Assembly (NCBI GenBank): GCA_023228885.1
Contig: JALOAJ010000008.1
Span: 22,845 to 86,844 of the forward strand
Source of the DNA: Bacillota bacterium
GTDB taxonomy: Bacteria > Bacillota > Clostridia > Monoglobales > Firm-18
DNA length: 64,000 nt
Reading direction: 5' to 3'
Shown: piece after piece, positions 18,185-27,441 of the stretch
How the letters are laid out: every line of letters begins with the position of its first letter
Position numbering within the stretch: position 1 is the stretch's first letter
Made by a program: the position numbers and the translations under genes
The notes under the pieces: model-generated
Told to the model about the DNA's origin: nothing
The model's database searches: none
Seen by the model: the letters and a program-made list of their open reading frames with translations, nothing else

Positions 18185-19894
18185 GCTATTTAGCTTTAGC
18201 TGAGGTTTAAGGCTTTTAAGGTCATCCAAAAGAAACGCTTTTACAACCCAGTTCGCGTTTTCCACATTCACATTTGCCGTCATCTCTTTTGTTTCCCCTT
18301 CTTTGACGATGGCGGCGCTTATATCAATCGCTTGCAATGCGTTGTCGTCATCATAAACCCCTACGACATAAGTATATTTTTGTTGCGGTCCGTTATTGAT
18401 AAATTTTATCTTTCCCGTAACCAAGCCTTTGGCAGGTCCGTCCAACTCCACCCCATTTTGTATGTATCGATTTATTCCAACTTTAACCGTTCTATCTGCA
18501 ATCGGCGTATTGTCGCCAAAAAAATCAACCTCGTAAAGACAAGCATATTTTTTCGGCAAACCGTCTTTATGAATTTTTGTGCTGTCTGTTATAACTATTC
18601 TAAGCAGGCGAATAGGTCGGTTCACCTCAACCGTTTCATAATAATGCGACCCGTCATGGTTTGAGCGGGCGTTTGATTCCCTTGTTCCCGAAAACAAATC
18701 AACAAAATCGCCCTCATCGCCTTTTTCGGCAGTGGCAACCTGCACTTTATATTGCTGCACCCATGTTATGTCACTCGGCTTGTAAAAATAAATGTTTACG
18801 CTATCTACATGCTTTATTGCGCCAAGGTCGACGGTCAAATGTGCAGGAGCAATTTCCGGGGTAAACACTCCCAACCATCTGTTTTGGTCTCCTTTTAAAC
18901 CATCGTTGACATTGCGCGGGTAATGCGTGCTGTTAGTATTGCTTGCGGTGATTTTTTCGTTATCAAGTATAATTTTATCGCTTTCTTGGGGCGGCGTGTC
19001 GTCAGGCTCGTCCGGCTCAACATCTATGCCGTAAATAACGCTAAGGGCTTTATTGCCGTAAAGAGCTCCGATTGTGCGCTGCGCCTCAGAATTAAAATGA
19101 AGATTATCGCCGATGTGCCCGCACGAAGGCGGCACTTCGATATAATGAGAATTTATAATTCCGTTTTCACCAAGCATGGTTGGCAAACGGTTATTGAAGT
19201 TTGATGCCGAGCTGACAAAATGACCTATTTCACCTGCTATAAACGGCACCTCTGCGCCTACTCCCAACTCACTACGCAAATCGGTAACAAATGTCTTTAA
19301 ATCGTTTATGTAATTGCTGTTGTTTTTGTCCGATTCTCCCTGATGCCATATGATTCCCCTCAAAGTTCCGCGTTGCATTGCATCTTTTGCATATAAAACG
19401 GTGTTTTCAAAGAGGTCAAAATCATCTCTTGTTCCGGGCGGGTTGGCATAGCCTTTCATCCATTGAGAAATTGCCGTGCCGCCCTTTGCGTTTGACACAA
19501 TCCCTATTTTCACATTATCGGGGGCGTTTCGCTCCATTACATCGGCAAAATAAAATGCGGGGCTTAGCCCTTGCAGCTTGTTTTCGTTAAACAACACATT
19601 CGCATACCTGTTAAAGCCTTCTAAATTATTTTTTCTGTACCATGGCTGTGCATACTCCCATTCGTTGCCGTTAAATAAATAAACGTTATCAAACCTTTTT
19701 TGGTCAACCTTTTCAACTGCGGCGCGCCCTGCCATGTTTGACTGACCGATACACAAATAAATATGAAAATCCTCTTTAGCGGGAAAGTTCGTCGCCGCAA
19801 CCGGCTCGGACAGCCCCGCCGCAAAGGTTTTAGCGGTAAAAGCAAAGAATATAAAACAAAAAGTTATTAAGGCTATCTTTTCAAATATATGCAT
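18176..19894 (-). CDS. Secreted SGNH/sialate O-acetylesterase-like protein with discoidin domain
   Basis: Last gene of operon B, 572 residues. A signal peptide (about 1-25) is followed by an SGNH hydrolase domain (about 38-300) of the sialate O-acetylesterase/acetylxylan esterase group: nucleophile Ser in CIGQSNMAG, the block GIIWHQGESD, and catalytic Asp/His in GDNLHFN. A discoidin F5/8C domain follows (about 310-455), starting VNDGLKGDQNRWLG, then a tail (about 470-572) that ends VKAFLLDDLKSLKPQ, shared with the LamG protein of operon A. It probably removes O-acetyl groups from the extracellular glycan so that lyases can act. An AAAGGTG site precedes the ATG. Confidence 0.87.
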   Translation of the reverse strand: MHIFEKIALITFCFIFFAFTAKTFAAGLSEPVAATNFPAKEDFHIYLCIGQSNMAGRAAVEKVDQKRFDNVYLFNGNEWEYAQPWYRKNNLEGFNRYANVLFNENKLQGLSPAFYFADVMERNAPDNVKIGIVSNAKGGTAISQWMKGYANPPGTRDDFDLFENTVLYAKDAMQRGTLRGIIWHQGESDKNNSNYINDLKTFVTDLRSELGVGAEVPFIAGEIGHFVSSASNFNNRLPTMLGENGIINSHYIEVPPSCGHIGDNLHFNSEAQRTIGALYGNKALSVIYGIDVEPDEPDDTPPQESDKIILDNEKITASNTNSTHYPRNVNDGLKGDQNRWLGVFTPEIAPAHLTVDLGAIKHVDSVNIYFYKPSDITWVQQYKVQVATAEKGDEGDFVDLFSGTRESNARSNHDGSHYYETVEVNRPIRLLRIVITDSTKIHKDGLPKKYACLYEVDFFGDNTPIADRTVKVGINRYIQNGVELDGPAKGLVTGKIKFINNGPQQKYTYVVGVYDDDNALQAIDISAAIVKEGETKEMTANVNVENANWVVKAFLLDDLKSLKPQLKLNSLI

Positions 19895-19922
19895 AGTGGA
19901 TTACACCTTTCAATTGAATATC

Positions 19923-20912
19923 TTATTTTAATAGGATAATTTCGCCATTGTCGGCGGCATCTCGCGCTTTTAAGCTAACTTCCGATACATAAAACGAATC
20001 TTTGGCATGGGGAAGGGTGTTTTCCCTACCCTTTACCGCCTTTAGAAACTCGTCAAAAATATAACTCTTTTCAAGCGCGGGTAAAAACTGCTCACCTTCA
20101 TCACATAAAATATGTGCTTTTCCCCCTTTAACCTCAACAATCCCTTTGCTGCCTACAATTCTAATTCGGTCATCGCCATGGGTTGCTTCGGCGGCAGGGC
20201 GTAAATAGTCAAGTGAGGCTGTTATAATTATTCCGTTCGTTGTAGTGAATAAGCAGGATGCGGCAGTTTCCATATTATCAATACCGTTGATTGCTTCGGA
20301 CGAGCAAAATGCGGCTGCGCTTTTAAACCTTTCGCCGCAAATCCAATATGCTAAATCTATGACATGGCTTCCAACCCATGGTATTATTCCGCCGTATAAT
20401 TCTCTTTTACGGTACATACCGCCCCGGTTGCCAAGTTTATATGATTTTTGCAGATTTATAAGCTTTATTTTTCCAACCCTTCCGCTTGCAACGGCGTGTT
20501 TTGCTGCCGCAAAGTTCACGGAATGCCGCATTGCCATCATTGTCGTGTACACAACACCGCTTTTCGAGTAAGCATCTTTTAAAGCTTTTAGCCCTTCCAA
20601 TGTTGTGGATGCAGGTTTTTCTGAAAAAACATGAATTTTTCTTTTAAAACACTCAATGCTCACTTGCGAATTATAACTGCAATAAGGCGCTACTACGGCA
20701 ATGTCCGGTTTTAGCTCGTCAAGCATGGTCAAGTAATCGCTAAATATCTTTAAATTATTTAACCCTCTAATCTTTTCAAACGCGCTTTGGCAATCCCCAC
20801 CTTCCGGTCCAAGCGCGGCGCCCGTAATTTCAAAGCCGCACGAACTGCTAAACCGTGATGTAACATGGTTTAAATGCCCGCTTTGCCCTATGATACAAAC
20901 TTTTAGCTTCAT
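19923..20912 (-). CDS. Gfo/Idh/MocA family NAD(P)-dependent oxidoreductase
   Basis: A 329-residue cytoplasmic dehydrogenase. I start at the ATG at 20912 (MKLKVCIIGQSGH), preceded by GGGGGCG and 16 nt after the previous stop; a longer upstream frame would overlap the neighbouring gene by 137 nt and lacks family similarity. The N-terminal Rossmann fold is followed by the dinucleotide-site EKPAST (E-K-P) motif and the C-terminal sheet domain with WVGSHVIDLAYWI, in which the His lies near the catalytic region. Such enzymes oxidise or epimerise sugars, inositols or uronates. With its neighbour it probably processes monosaccharides released from the imported glycan. Confidence 0.88.
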   Translation of the reverse strand: MKLKVCIIGQSGHLNHVTSRFSSSCGFEITGAALGPEGGDCQSAFEKIRGLNNLKIFSDYLTMLDELKPDIAVVAPYCSYNSQVSIECFKRKIHVFSEKPASTTLEGLKALKDAYSKSGVVYTTMMAMRHSVNFAAAKHAVASGRVGKIKLINLQKSYKLGNRGGMYRKRELYGGIIPWVGSHVIDLAYWICGERFKSAAAFCSSEAINGIDNMETAASCLFTTTNGIIITASLDYLRPAAEATHGDDRIRIVGSKGIVEVKGGKAHILCDEGEQFLPALEKSYIFDEFLKAVKGRENTLPHAKDSFYVSEVSLKARDAADNGEIILLK

Positions 20913-20928
20913 AAAACGCCCCCAATCT

Positions 20929-22068
20929 TTACAATTCCTTCGGCAATAATTCTTTTTCAAAACATTCGTAAAAAAGTTCAAAAAGCCCTTTTGCGTATAA
21001 AACTGTGCCTTCCTTTGTTTCGTGCTTTCCAATGCCGTCATCAGGTATGCTATACACATCTGCAAGCCTGCTGTTTATCATATCAAGCGCCGTCACATGG
21101 GGGATTGTGGTGGTAAGGCTGCACGGCAAAATATCTGTTTTGTCGCTAATTTTATCAAGAACCGTAAATATTTTTTCTTCCTTGTCACCCGTTTTTCCGT
21201 AATCTTTTATTTGCCCGTTATTAAAAACGCCTATCAGCGTCCCATTTTCCAAATCACGCTTTACGGTGCCGTTTTCAAAACGAAATTCAAAATAAGGGTT
21301 TTGCAAATTGTTAACCGCGTGCGACGCGTAAAACAAAACTTCAACATTTTCACTTGTTTTAAAGCGTGCCGCAATGGTGTCAAAGGTTTCTATGTTATTG
21401 ACTTTTGACAGCTCAATTTCTCCGATAGTCGGCATGGCGGCCGCGTCTATCTTATCACCCAGCACAAAAAACATATTATGTAAATAGTGAGCGCAGGCGT
21501 TGCTTGCTATACTATCCATTATGCACTCGCCGTTTTCGGAAAACCGCTTGCCTCTCCACCCATGATTATAATACTGTGTTGTGCGAGGCCATAATATAAT
21601 TGATTTTAATAATTTCGGACGCCCCCACACGCCATCTATGACATCCTGTTTAAATCTTAGCATTGCCTTAAAAAATGAACTTTGAAAACCCACAGCCACA
21701 TCTTTTTTGTATTTGCGTTGGGCGGCCATCATTTCTTTTAAGTCGTCCATGCAGCCTGCGCTGGGCTTTTCGCAAAGGACATGGCTGCCATGTTTTAATG
21801 CGGTGATTACATGTTTTTTGTGAAAATGTATCGGTGTGCTGATGATGCATAAGTCTGCAGCGTGGCGGCTGTAAAAGTCATCCATGCCTGTTGTTATATA
21901 TGCGCCTGCATTTATTAAATCATCCAACAACAAGCAATTTTTCGGGTCTGTATCTGCCCCGCCGACTATTGAAATATTATGCCCCCTGCTATTTTTCAAC
22001 AAGGTGTTTACATGGTTATTTGCATATCCGCCCAAGCCAACCAAAAAAATCGTTATAGGAGTGTTCAT
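20929..22068 (-). CDS. Gfo/Idh/MocA family NAD(P)-dependent oxidoreductase
   Basis: A 379-residue paralogue-type dehydrogenase with an N-terminal nucleotide-binding loop (FLVGLGGYANNHV), the E-K-P motif in CEKPSAG, and a C-terminal alpha/beta domain containing a HYLHNMFFVLG segment. The family uses NAD(P) on sugars or their derivatives. Its ATG overlaps the response-regulator stop as ATGA, so translation is coupled. It is clearly different from the dehydrogenase that follows it, which suggests two successive redox steps or two substrates. Confidence 0.88.
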   Translation of the reverse strand: MNTPITIFLVGLGGYANNHVNTLLKNSRGHNISIVGGADTDPKNCLLLDDLINAGAYITTGMDDFYSRHAADLCIISTPIHFHKKHVITALKHGSHVLCEKPSAGCMDDLKEMMAAQRKYKKDVAVGFQSSFFKAMLRFKQDVIDGVWGRPKLLKSIILWPRTTQYYNHGWRGKRFSENGECIMDSIASNACAHYLHNMFFVLGDKIDAAAMPTIGEIELSKVNNIETFDTIAARFKTSENVEVLFYASHAVNNLQNPYFEFRFENGTVKRDLENGTLIGVFNNGQIKDYGKTGDKEEKIFTVLDKISDKTDILPCSLTTTIPHVTALDMINSRLADVYSIPDDGIGKHETKEGTVLYAKGLFELFYECFEKELLPKEL

Positions 22069-23675
22069 ATCTGTTTACCGCCAAAGCCCTTTCTGTATTC
22101 ACTTGGTGTTTGCCCCGTTTGCTTTTCAAAAACCTTTGAAAAGTATTGGCTTGTTGCATAACCCACCCTTTGCGCAACGTCTTGAACCATAAGTTCGCTT
22201 GATTTAAGCAGTTGTTTCGCTTTTTCGATACGAACCCTAACAATAAATTCTATCAATGTTATACCTTCGATTTGCTTAAAAACCTGAGATAAATAAGATA
22301 TGTTCACAAAAAACTTTGCGGCAATCGTTTCGCGGGTTGCGGTGGCATAGTTTTCGTTTATAAATTTTTTAATGCTTTCCACCATTTTAACGGTTGGGCT
22401 TGTCGGCTTGTTTTGTATGGCAGTTATTATAAGGCTTATTATATTAAGCAGCCAGTTTTGAATATCCTCCGGAGATTTACCTTGATAATAATCCAGCGAA
22501 AAATGCTTTTCTTTAAAAAAGCTTATTTCCGCAAGACGATATTCAAAGCAACAGCGCCTTAATTGAAATAAAATGCTTATGCTTTCGCTGTAAACGGTAA
22601 AAGGCGGAACCTTAAGGGTGTGCATATAATTAAACAAATTGCCAAGCGCCGTTGCGGCATTTGCCATGTTACACGCGTGGATATTGGCAATTAAATCGTT
22701 TTCAAACGTAATCGGGAAAAAATGTTCCTTCGACATTTTGCTTGGTATATCTTCAAAAAACATTACCATGTTATTTCCAAAATAAGCATTGTATTTAAGC
22801 GCTTCCACCGCCTCTACATATGCGTTGTGTAAATTTTCAAAGCTGCTGCATAAATCGCTGACGCCGATTGATACGGTTGCTCCTAATTGGCCATTTATCG
22901 TTTGTCTGACATCATCTAAAAAATCGGCAGCCTTTTCTCTGTACTCCGCGCTTGCATGCATGTCGAACAGTAGCACAGAATGCTTTGCATCATAAGACAA
23001 CAAAAAGCCTACCTCCATATTTGTTGCTATTTCATTTAAAATGTTATCTATTGCAAACTTTAACAGCGGTCTGTCCTGCTCGCCGTTAAACCCCTCTATG
23101 TTAGTGTTGTCCAGTTCAAGCGCCATCACAACAACTGGCATTTCAATGCCGGGCAAGCAATCCTGCACTATGGATTTTATTTTTTCCTTATCCGTTTCCT
23201 CGCCTGAAAACACTTTTTTTAAATTATTTTCTTGCGTCAAAACATCAAGACGGTCCGCCTTGTTCAAAAGCTCGACATATCTGCTGCGCTGCAATGAATC
23301 CGACTTTATTTTTTCTCCCAGCCGCAATAAAACCTTTGATAGCTCCTCCTTGGAAACAGGCTTGCATAAATAATCAAAAACTTCGTTCTCCAACGCAAAT
23401 TTGGCATAATCAAACTCGTTATACCCGCTAAGTATTATTATTTTTGCATTATAAAGCTCGCTTTTTAGCTTTGTAATAAGTTCAAGCCCGGATAAATTGG
23501 GCATTCTTATGTCGGTAATTATAATATTGGGGTTAAGCTCTTTTGCAAGCCTAAAGCCCTCCTCGCCGTCCGTTGCGGCGCCGACAATCTCAAACCCTAA
23601 TTGATTCCAATCAATCAACATTTTTAACCCGTCCAAAATAGCCTTTTCATCATCAATTAAAAGAACCTTTAACAT
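22065..23675 (-). CDS. YesN-type response regulator with AraC DNA-binding domain
   Basis: A 536-residue response regulator. I start at 23675 (MLKVLLIDDEKAIL, the usual receiver start, after AAGGTG); an ATG at 23708 that overlaps the kinase stop is possible. The receiver domain (1-120) has the acidic pair, the phosphorylated Asp in IIITDIRMP and the Lys in CKPVS. A long middle region (130-430) is followed by an AraC domain with LSQVFKQIEG and VQDVAQRVGYATSQYFSKVFEK. It likely activates operon B; two direct repeats upstream of that operon (35230-35261) are a candidate target. Confidence 0.92.
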   Translation of the reverse strand: MLKVLLIDDEKAILDGLKMLIDWNQLGFEIVGAATDGEEGFRLAKELNPNIIITDIRMPNLSGLELITKLKSELYNAKIIILSGYNEFDYAKFALENEVFDYLCKPVSKEELSKVLLRLGEKIKSDSLQRSRYVELLNKADRLDVLTQENNLKKVFSGEETDKEKIKSIVQDCLPGIEMPVVVMALELDNTNIEGFNGEQDRPLLKFAIDNILNEIATNMEVGFLLSYDAKHSVLLFDMHASAEYREKAADFLDDVRQTINGQLGATVSIGVSDLCSSFENLHNAYVEAVEALKYNAYFGNNMVMFFEDIPSKMSKEHFFPITFENDLIANIHACNMANAATALGNLFNYMHTLKVPPFTVYSESISILFQLRRCCFEYRLAEISFFKEKHFSLDYYQGKSPEDIQNWLLNIISLIITAIQNKPTSPTVKMVESIKKFINENYATATRETIAAKFFVNISYLSQVFKQIEGITLIEFIVRVRIEKAKQLLKSSELMVQDVAQRVGYATSQYFSKVFEKQTGQTPSEYRKGFGGKQI

Positions 23676-23707
23676 CTTTTCACACCTTCTTTTAAGGAGC
23701 GGCAGCA

Positions 23708-25516
23708 TTATAATTCACGAAACCCGTCAACTTCCGGCAGTTTAACATTTGTGTTTATTTTTATTATTGCTGTTGTGCCCTTCCCTAAAATGCTGTTTAT
23801 TTCAAGCCCGCTTTCCTCGCCGTAATATAGCTTTAACCTCATATTAATGTTTTTAAGCCCTATTCCAACATCATAATTGCTGCCGTTTTCGACCAATGCC
23901 GATTGCACTTCGCGCAGCCTGTCTTTTGACATTCCAACGCCGTTGTCCTTTACCGAAATGCTTAAAAACCCGTTTTTAGCGTCCGCCGTCACAACAACTC
24001 GTTTTAAATTATTTTTCCCAAAAAAGCCATGCATAACGATATTTTCCGCCAATGGCTGTAAAATGAATTTTGGCACAAATGTGTTCATTAGCGTTGGGTT
24101 TATATCAACAATGAACTCAATTGCATGCTCCGTTCTTGCATTGCTAATTGAAAGAAACTTTGACATATAGTCAATTTCTTTATCAAGCGGTAAAAAATCA
24201 TTTGTTCCTTTAACGCCGGCGCGCAATAAATCTGCAAGCTGTAATATTAAATCATGCGTTTCGGTGTCGTTGTTTTTTAGCGTTTTCATTCTTAGCATAT
24301 CCAATGTGTTATATAAAAAATGCGGGTTTATTTGGCTGTGCAATAGCTTTAACTCTGCAACCTTTTTTTCAACCTGTATTTGTGCATTTGCATCAAACAG
24401 CTCTTTTATCTTTCTTAGCATGCTGTTAAACCCGTTTTCAAGCGCCGCCAATTCGCCCTTGGTATTTAGCGAAATATATTGTTTAAAATCGCCCTTCTTA
24501 ACCTTTTCCATGGAGGTTAGCACTGTTTTGACCGATTTGCTGATTGAGCCGGAAATCATTGCCGCAAATACAAACGCAAAAACCCCACCAATCAGCAAGT
24601 ATATTAACAGCTTTGTTTGTGTTTTTCTGCTTTCTTTAAACAAAGCGTTTGCGGAACTTGAAAGAACCACATACAAACCGGATTTTCCGTCTTGCGAAAA
24701 GCTTACAATTCTTTCGCTTTGAAGCCCCTCGTCCATTACAAAGTGCCCATTTTGCTCTTTTAACCGTTCGCCGATTTGCAAAACGACCTCGGAACTTATA
24801 ACTTTTTCCGTTTGGCGGGTGCGGTAAACGGGTATGCCGCTGCTGTCATATATTATCGCCACACATTCCGCATTGTTGTTTTGCGTAACTATCCTTTCAA
24901 AAATTCCGGAATGCACATCAATTCTTAGCACCCCAAATTCCTCTTTGGAATATATGGGAATTACCTTTTGCATAACGGAAAAAACCTCATACGAATAATA
25001 CCCTTTGTGTATTCGCGGCGGCACTAACAAATAACCGTCATCGCGCTTTTTAACTTCCTCATACCAAAAACCGCGCTCGGCGGAATATTCTTGACCAACA
25101 ACAAAGTCAATGCCCGTTCCAAAAACCGCTTCTTCATTGGTATAAATAAAAATGTTTGAAATATCGGGGCGCTGACTTATAACCCACTTGAATATATCGT
25201 GAACATCGCTTGGCAGTGTTGTTGGTTTTGCGCTCCCGTTATTATAATCCGATAAAAAGCCAATAAGCCTTGGGTTTGAAATCAAGGCCTTGGAATAGCG
25301 TGAAACCTCATCAATCGATGCGGATAGCTGCTGGCTTAGGCTTGATGTTGTTTGACTTAAATAATTTATTGATTGCTGTTCCAAAAGACTTCTTGCCGTT
25401 GTGAATATGATAAACTGCGAAATAATGATAATGGGCAAAAAAATGACGGCATATGAAAGCATAAGCTTTGCCCTTATGCTAACACTGTTAAAAATGCCTT
25501 CAAACCTTTGCCGCAC
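23708..25516 (-). CDS. YesM-type sensor histidine kinase
   Basis: A 602-residue membrane kinase. Transmembrane segments near 18-40 and 290-312 flank an extracellular Cache-like sensor. A HAMP linker (about 313-365) leads to the His-kinase motif LLHSQINPHFLYNTLDMLR, whose His in NPHFLYN is phosphorylated, and to the ATP-binding domain with KDNGVGMSKDRL and GIGLKNINMRLKLYYG. The start is GTG with AGAGGTGATG upstream. It pairs with the response regulator whose ATG overlaps its stop. The signal may be the glycan fragment, or the loaded binding protein encoded in the same operon. Confidence 0.93.
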   Translation of the reverse strand: MRQRFEGIFNSVSIRAKLMLSYAVIFLPIIIISQFIIFTTARSLLEQQSINYLSQTTSSLSQQLSASIDEVSRYSKALISNPRLIGFLSDYNNGSAKPTTLPSDVHDIFKWVISQRPDISNIFIYTNEEAVFGTGIDFVVGQEYSAERGFWYEEVKKRDDGYLLVPPRIHKGYYSYEVFSVMQKVIPIYSKEEFGVLRIDVHSGIFERIVTQNNNAECVAIIYDSSGIPVYRTRQTEKVISSEVVLQIGERLKEQNGHFVMDEGLQSERIVSFSQDGKSGLYVVLSSSANALFKESRKTQTKLLIYLLIGGVFAFVFAAMISGSISKSVKTVLTSMEKVKKGDFKQYISLNTKGELAALENGFNSMLRKIKELFDANAQIQVEKKVAELKLLHSQINPHFLYNTLDMLRMKTLKNNDTETHDLILQLADLLRAGVKGTNDFLPLDKEIDYMSKFLSISNARTEHAIEFIVDINPTLMNTFVPKFILQPLAENIVMHGFFGKNNLKRVVVTADAKNGFLSISVKDNGVGMSKDRLREVQSALVENGSNYDVGIGLKNINMRLKLYYGEESGLEINSILGKGTTAIIKINTNVKLPEVDGFREL

Positions 25517-25536
25517 ACCATCACCTCTTGCTTATG

Positions 25537-26418
25537 TCATGATTTTATAGCGCCAATCATAACGCCTTTAACAAAATATCGTTGTAAAAATGGATACACG
25601 CATAGTATCGGCAGGGTGGAAAACACAACCGCCGCCGCCTTAACCGATTCCGGAGCCGCCATTTCGATTTGAAGCTCGCTTGAATCCAAAAGGCTTGTCT
25701 TTAATTTATCAATCATTTGCATAAGCCTTGTCATTACAGTTTGCTTATTTGAATCGCTTATATACATCATAACATTAAAATACGAGTTCCAATGGGACAC
25801 CAAATAAAATAATGTTATTGTGGCAATTGCAGGCATTGAAATGGGAAGAATTATGCGCACCAAAATTGAAAAATCATTAAAGCCGTCAATTGCCGCCGAT
25901 TCTTCCAAATCAGGCGGAAGCTGCTCAAAAAAGCTTTTTAGCACAAGCATATTATATGTGCTTATTAACCCCAATAACCATAATGACCAATATGAGTCGA
26001 TAAGGTTTAATTGTTTTATTAAAATGAATGTTGGAATAAGCCCGCCGCCAAACATCATTGTAAATGTTATAAGCCCAAGCAAAATTCCACGCCCTCTAAG
26101 CCGCTTTTTGCTTAAAGGATAAGCGCCCAAGATTGTTGCCACCATATTAAGCGCCGTTCCGCAGCCCGCTACCACAACGCTGTTTTTAAGCGCCTTAACA
26201 AGCGTTCCGTCTTTTATAAGGTTTATATATGCCCCGAAATTAACTTCAACGGGCAGTATAAAAACCTCTCCGCTTGATATCGCCCTTGAGCTGCTAAGTG
26301 AAAGCGACAAAAAGTTAATCAGCGGAAAAACCGTAGCCAAGGTTATAAGCGTAATTAAAAGATAGTTAAATATATCAAACATTTTGCTGCCGATTGTTGC
26401 GTTCTTTTTAAAAGCCAT
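25537..26418 (-). CDS. CUT1 sugar ABC transporter permease, YtcP/LplC type (operon B)
   Basis: A 293-residue membrane permease with about six transmembrane segments and the EAA loop LEESAAIDGFNDFSILVRIILP. It ends YPFLQRYFVKGVMIGAIKS, nearly the same as the operon A paralogue. I use the ATG at 26418 (MAFKKNATIG), which has AGGGGGCG upstream and leaves no overlap with the LplB-type gene. No ATPase gene is nearby. Confidence 0.92.
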   Translation of the reverse strand: MAFKKNATIGSKMFDIFNYLLITLITLATVFPLINFLSLSLSSSRAISSGEVFILPVEVNFGAYINLIKDGTLVKALKNSVVVAGCGTALNMVATILGAYPLSKKRLRGRGILLGLITFTMMFGGGLIPTFILIKQLNLIDSYWSLWLLGLISTYNMLVLKSFFEQLPPDLEESAAIDGFNDFSILVRIILPISMPAIATITLFYLVSHWNSYFNVMMYISDSNKQTVMTRLMQMIDKLKTSLLDSSELQIEMAAPESVKAAAVVFSTLPILCVYPFLQRYFVKGVMIGAIKS

Positions 26419-26435
26419 AATAGGTTTCGCCCCCT

Positions 26436-27413
26436 TTACCAAATGCCGCCCTCTCCCATTTTTTTAACAATGAAGTTCGTCAGCAACACCAATATAAGCC
26501 CAACGAGCGATTGGAAAAGCCCGATAGCCGATGTATAACTGTATTGCATTCCTTGCAGACCGACCCTGTAAACATAAGTTGCAATAACATCCGCCACACT
26601 TCTGACGCTTGCGTTTTGAAGTGAATAAATATGCTCAAATCCAAGCTCTAAGAAGTGACCCATATTTAAAATTAATAATACCGCAATTGTTCCCCTTATG
26701 CAAGGTATTGTTATATTTAAAATACACTTAAACCTTCCGGCGCCGTCAATATGCGCAGCCTCGTACAGTTCTGGGTTTATCCCGGTTATGGCGGCAAGGT
26801 AGATAATTGTGCCCCAGCCTGCGCTTTTCCAGATGCTGGACAGCACAAACACTATCGGCCACCAAAAGGTGCTTGTCATAAAATAGATTGGTTCTATTTT
26901 AAACAGCTTAACGAGCAAAAAGTTAATGCTCCCCGTGCTTGGAGACAAAATGCCCATTATTATGCTTCCCAAAGCAACCCACGATATGAAATGCGGTATG
27001 TACAGCAAGCTTTGCGTTGTTTTTTTGAAATATTTATTCCTAATTTCGTTTAGCAAAATTGCCAGTATAATCGGCGCGGGAAATTGGAATACCAATGTGT
27101 ATAAGTTAAGCAAAAGGTTGTTTTTCAAAATCAGCAAAAACTCGCTGCTGCGCAACATTCTTTGAAAGTTTGCAAACCCAACCCAACTGCTTCCGAGTAT
27201 ACCGTCGGCAAACCTAAAATTCTTAAACGCAATGGTAACGCCGTACATCGGTGCATACTTAAATATTGCATAATAAGCGACAACCGGTATAAGCATTGCA
27301 TACAGGTATCGGTCTCTTGCAACATCTCCCCAAAGCCTGCGAATGTAGCTTTTCTTTTTGTTGTAACTTTTTTTATCCTTCAAAAAAACAGTTGAATTTG
27401 TGTTGGTGTTCAA
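26436..27413 (-). CDS. CUT1 sugar ABC transporter permease, LplB type (operon B)
   Basis: A 325-residue membrane permease with a basic N-terminus, six hydrophobic segments, EAA-like loop YEAAHIDGAGRFKCILNITIP and the LplB-type end FIVKKMGEGGIW. The apparent start is TTG with only a weak GAGTGA site; a slightly later start is possible. It forms a pair with the YtcP-type permease 17 nt downstream, and is a paralogue of the operon A protein. Confidence 0.92.
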   Translation of the reverse strand: MNTNTNSTVFLKDKKSYNKKKSYIRRLWGDVARDRYLYAMLIPVVAYYAIFKYAPMYGVTIAFKNFRFADGILGSSWVGFANFQRMLRSSEFLLILKNNLLLNLYTLVFQFPAPIILAILLNEIRNKYFKKTTQSLLYIPHFISWVALGSIIMGILSPSTGSINFLLVKLFKIEPIYFMTSTFWWPIVFVLSSIWKSAGWGTIIYLAAITGINPELYEAAHIDGAGRFKCILNITIPCIRGTIAVLLILNMGHFLELGFEHIYSLQNASVRSVADVIATYVYRVGLQGMQYSYTSAIGLFQSLVGLILVLLTNFIVKKMGEGGIW

Positions 27414-27441
27414 AATGTATCACTCATCTCTTTTCAAGGGT

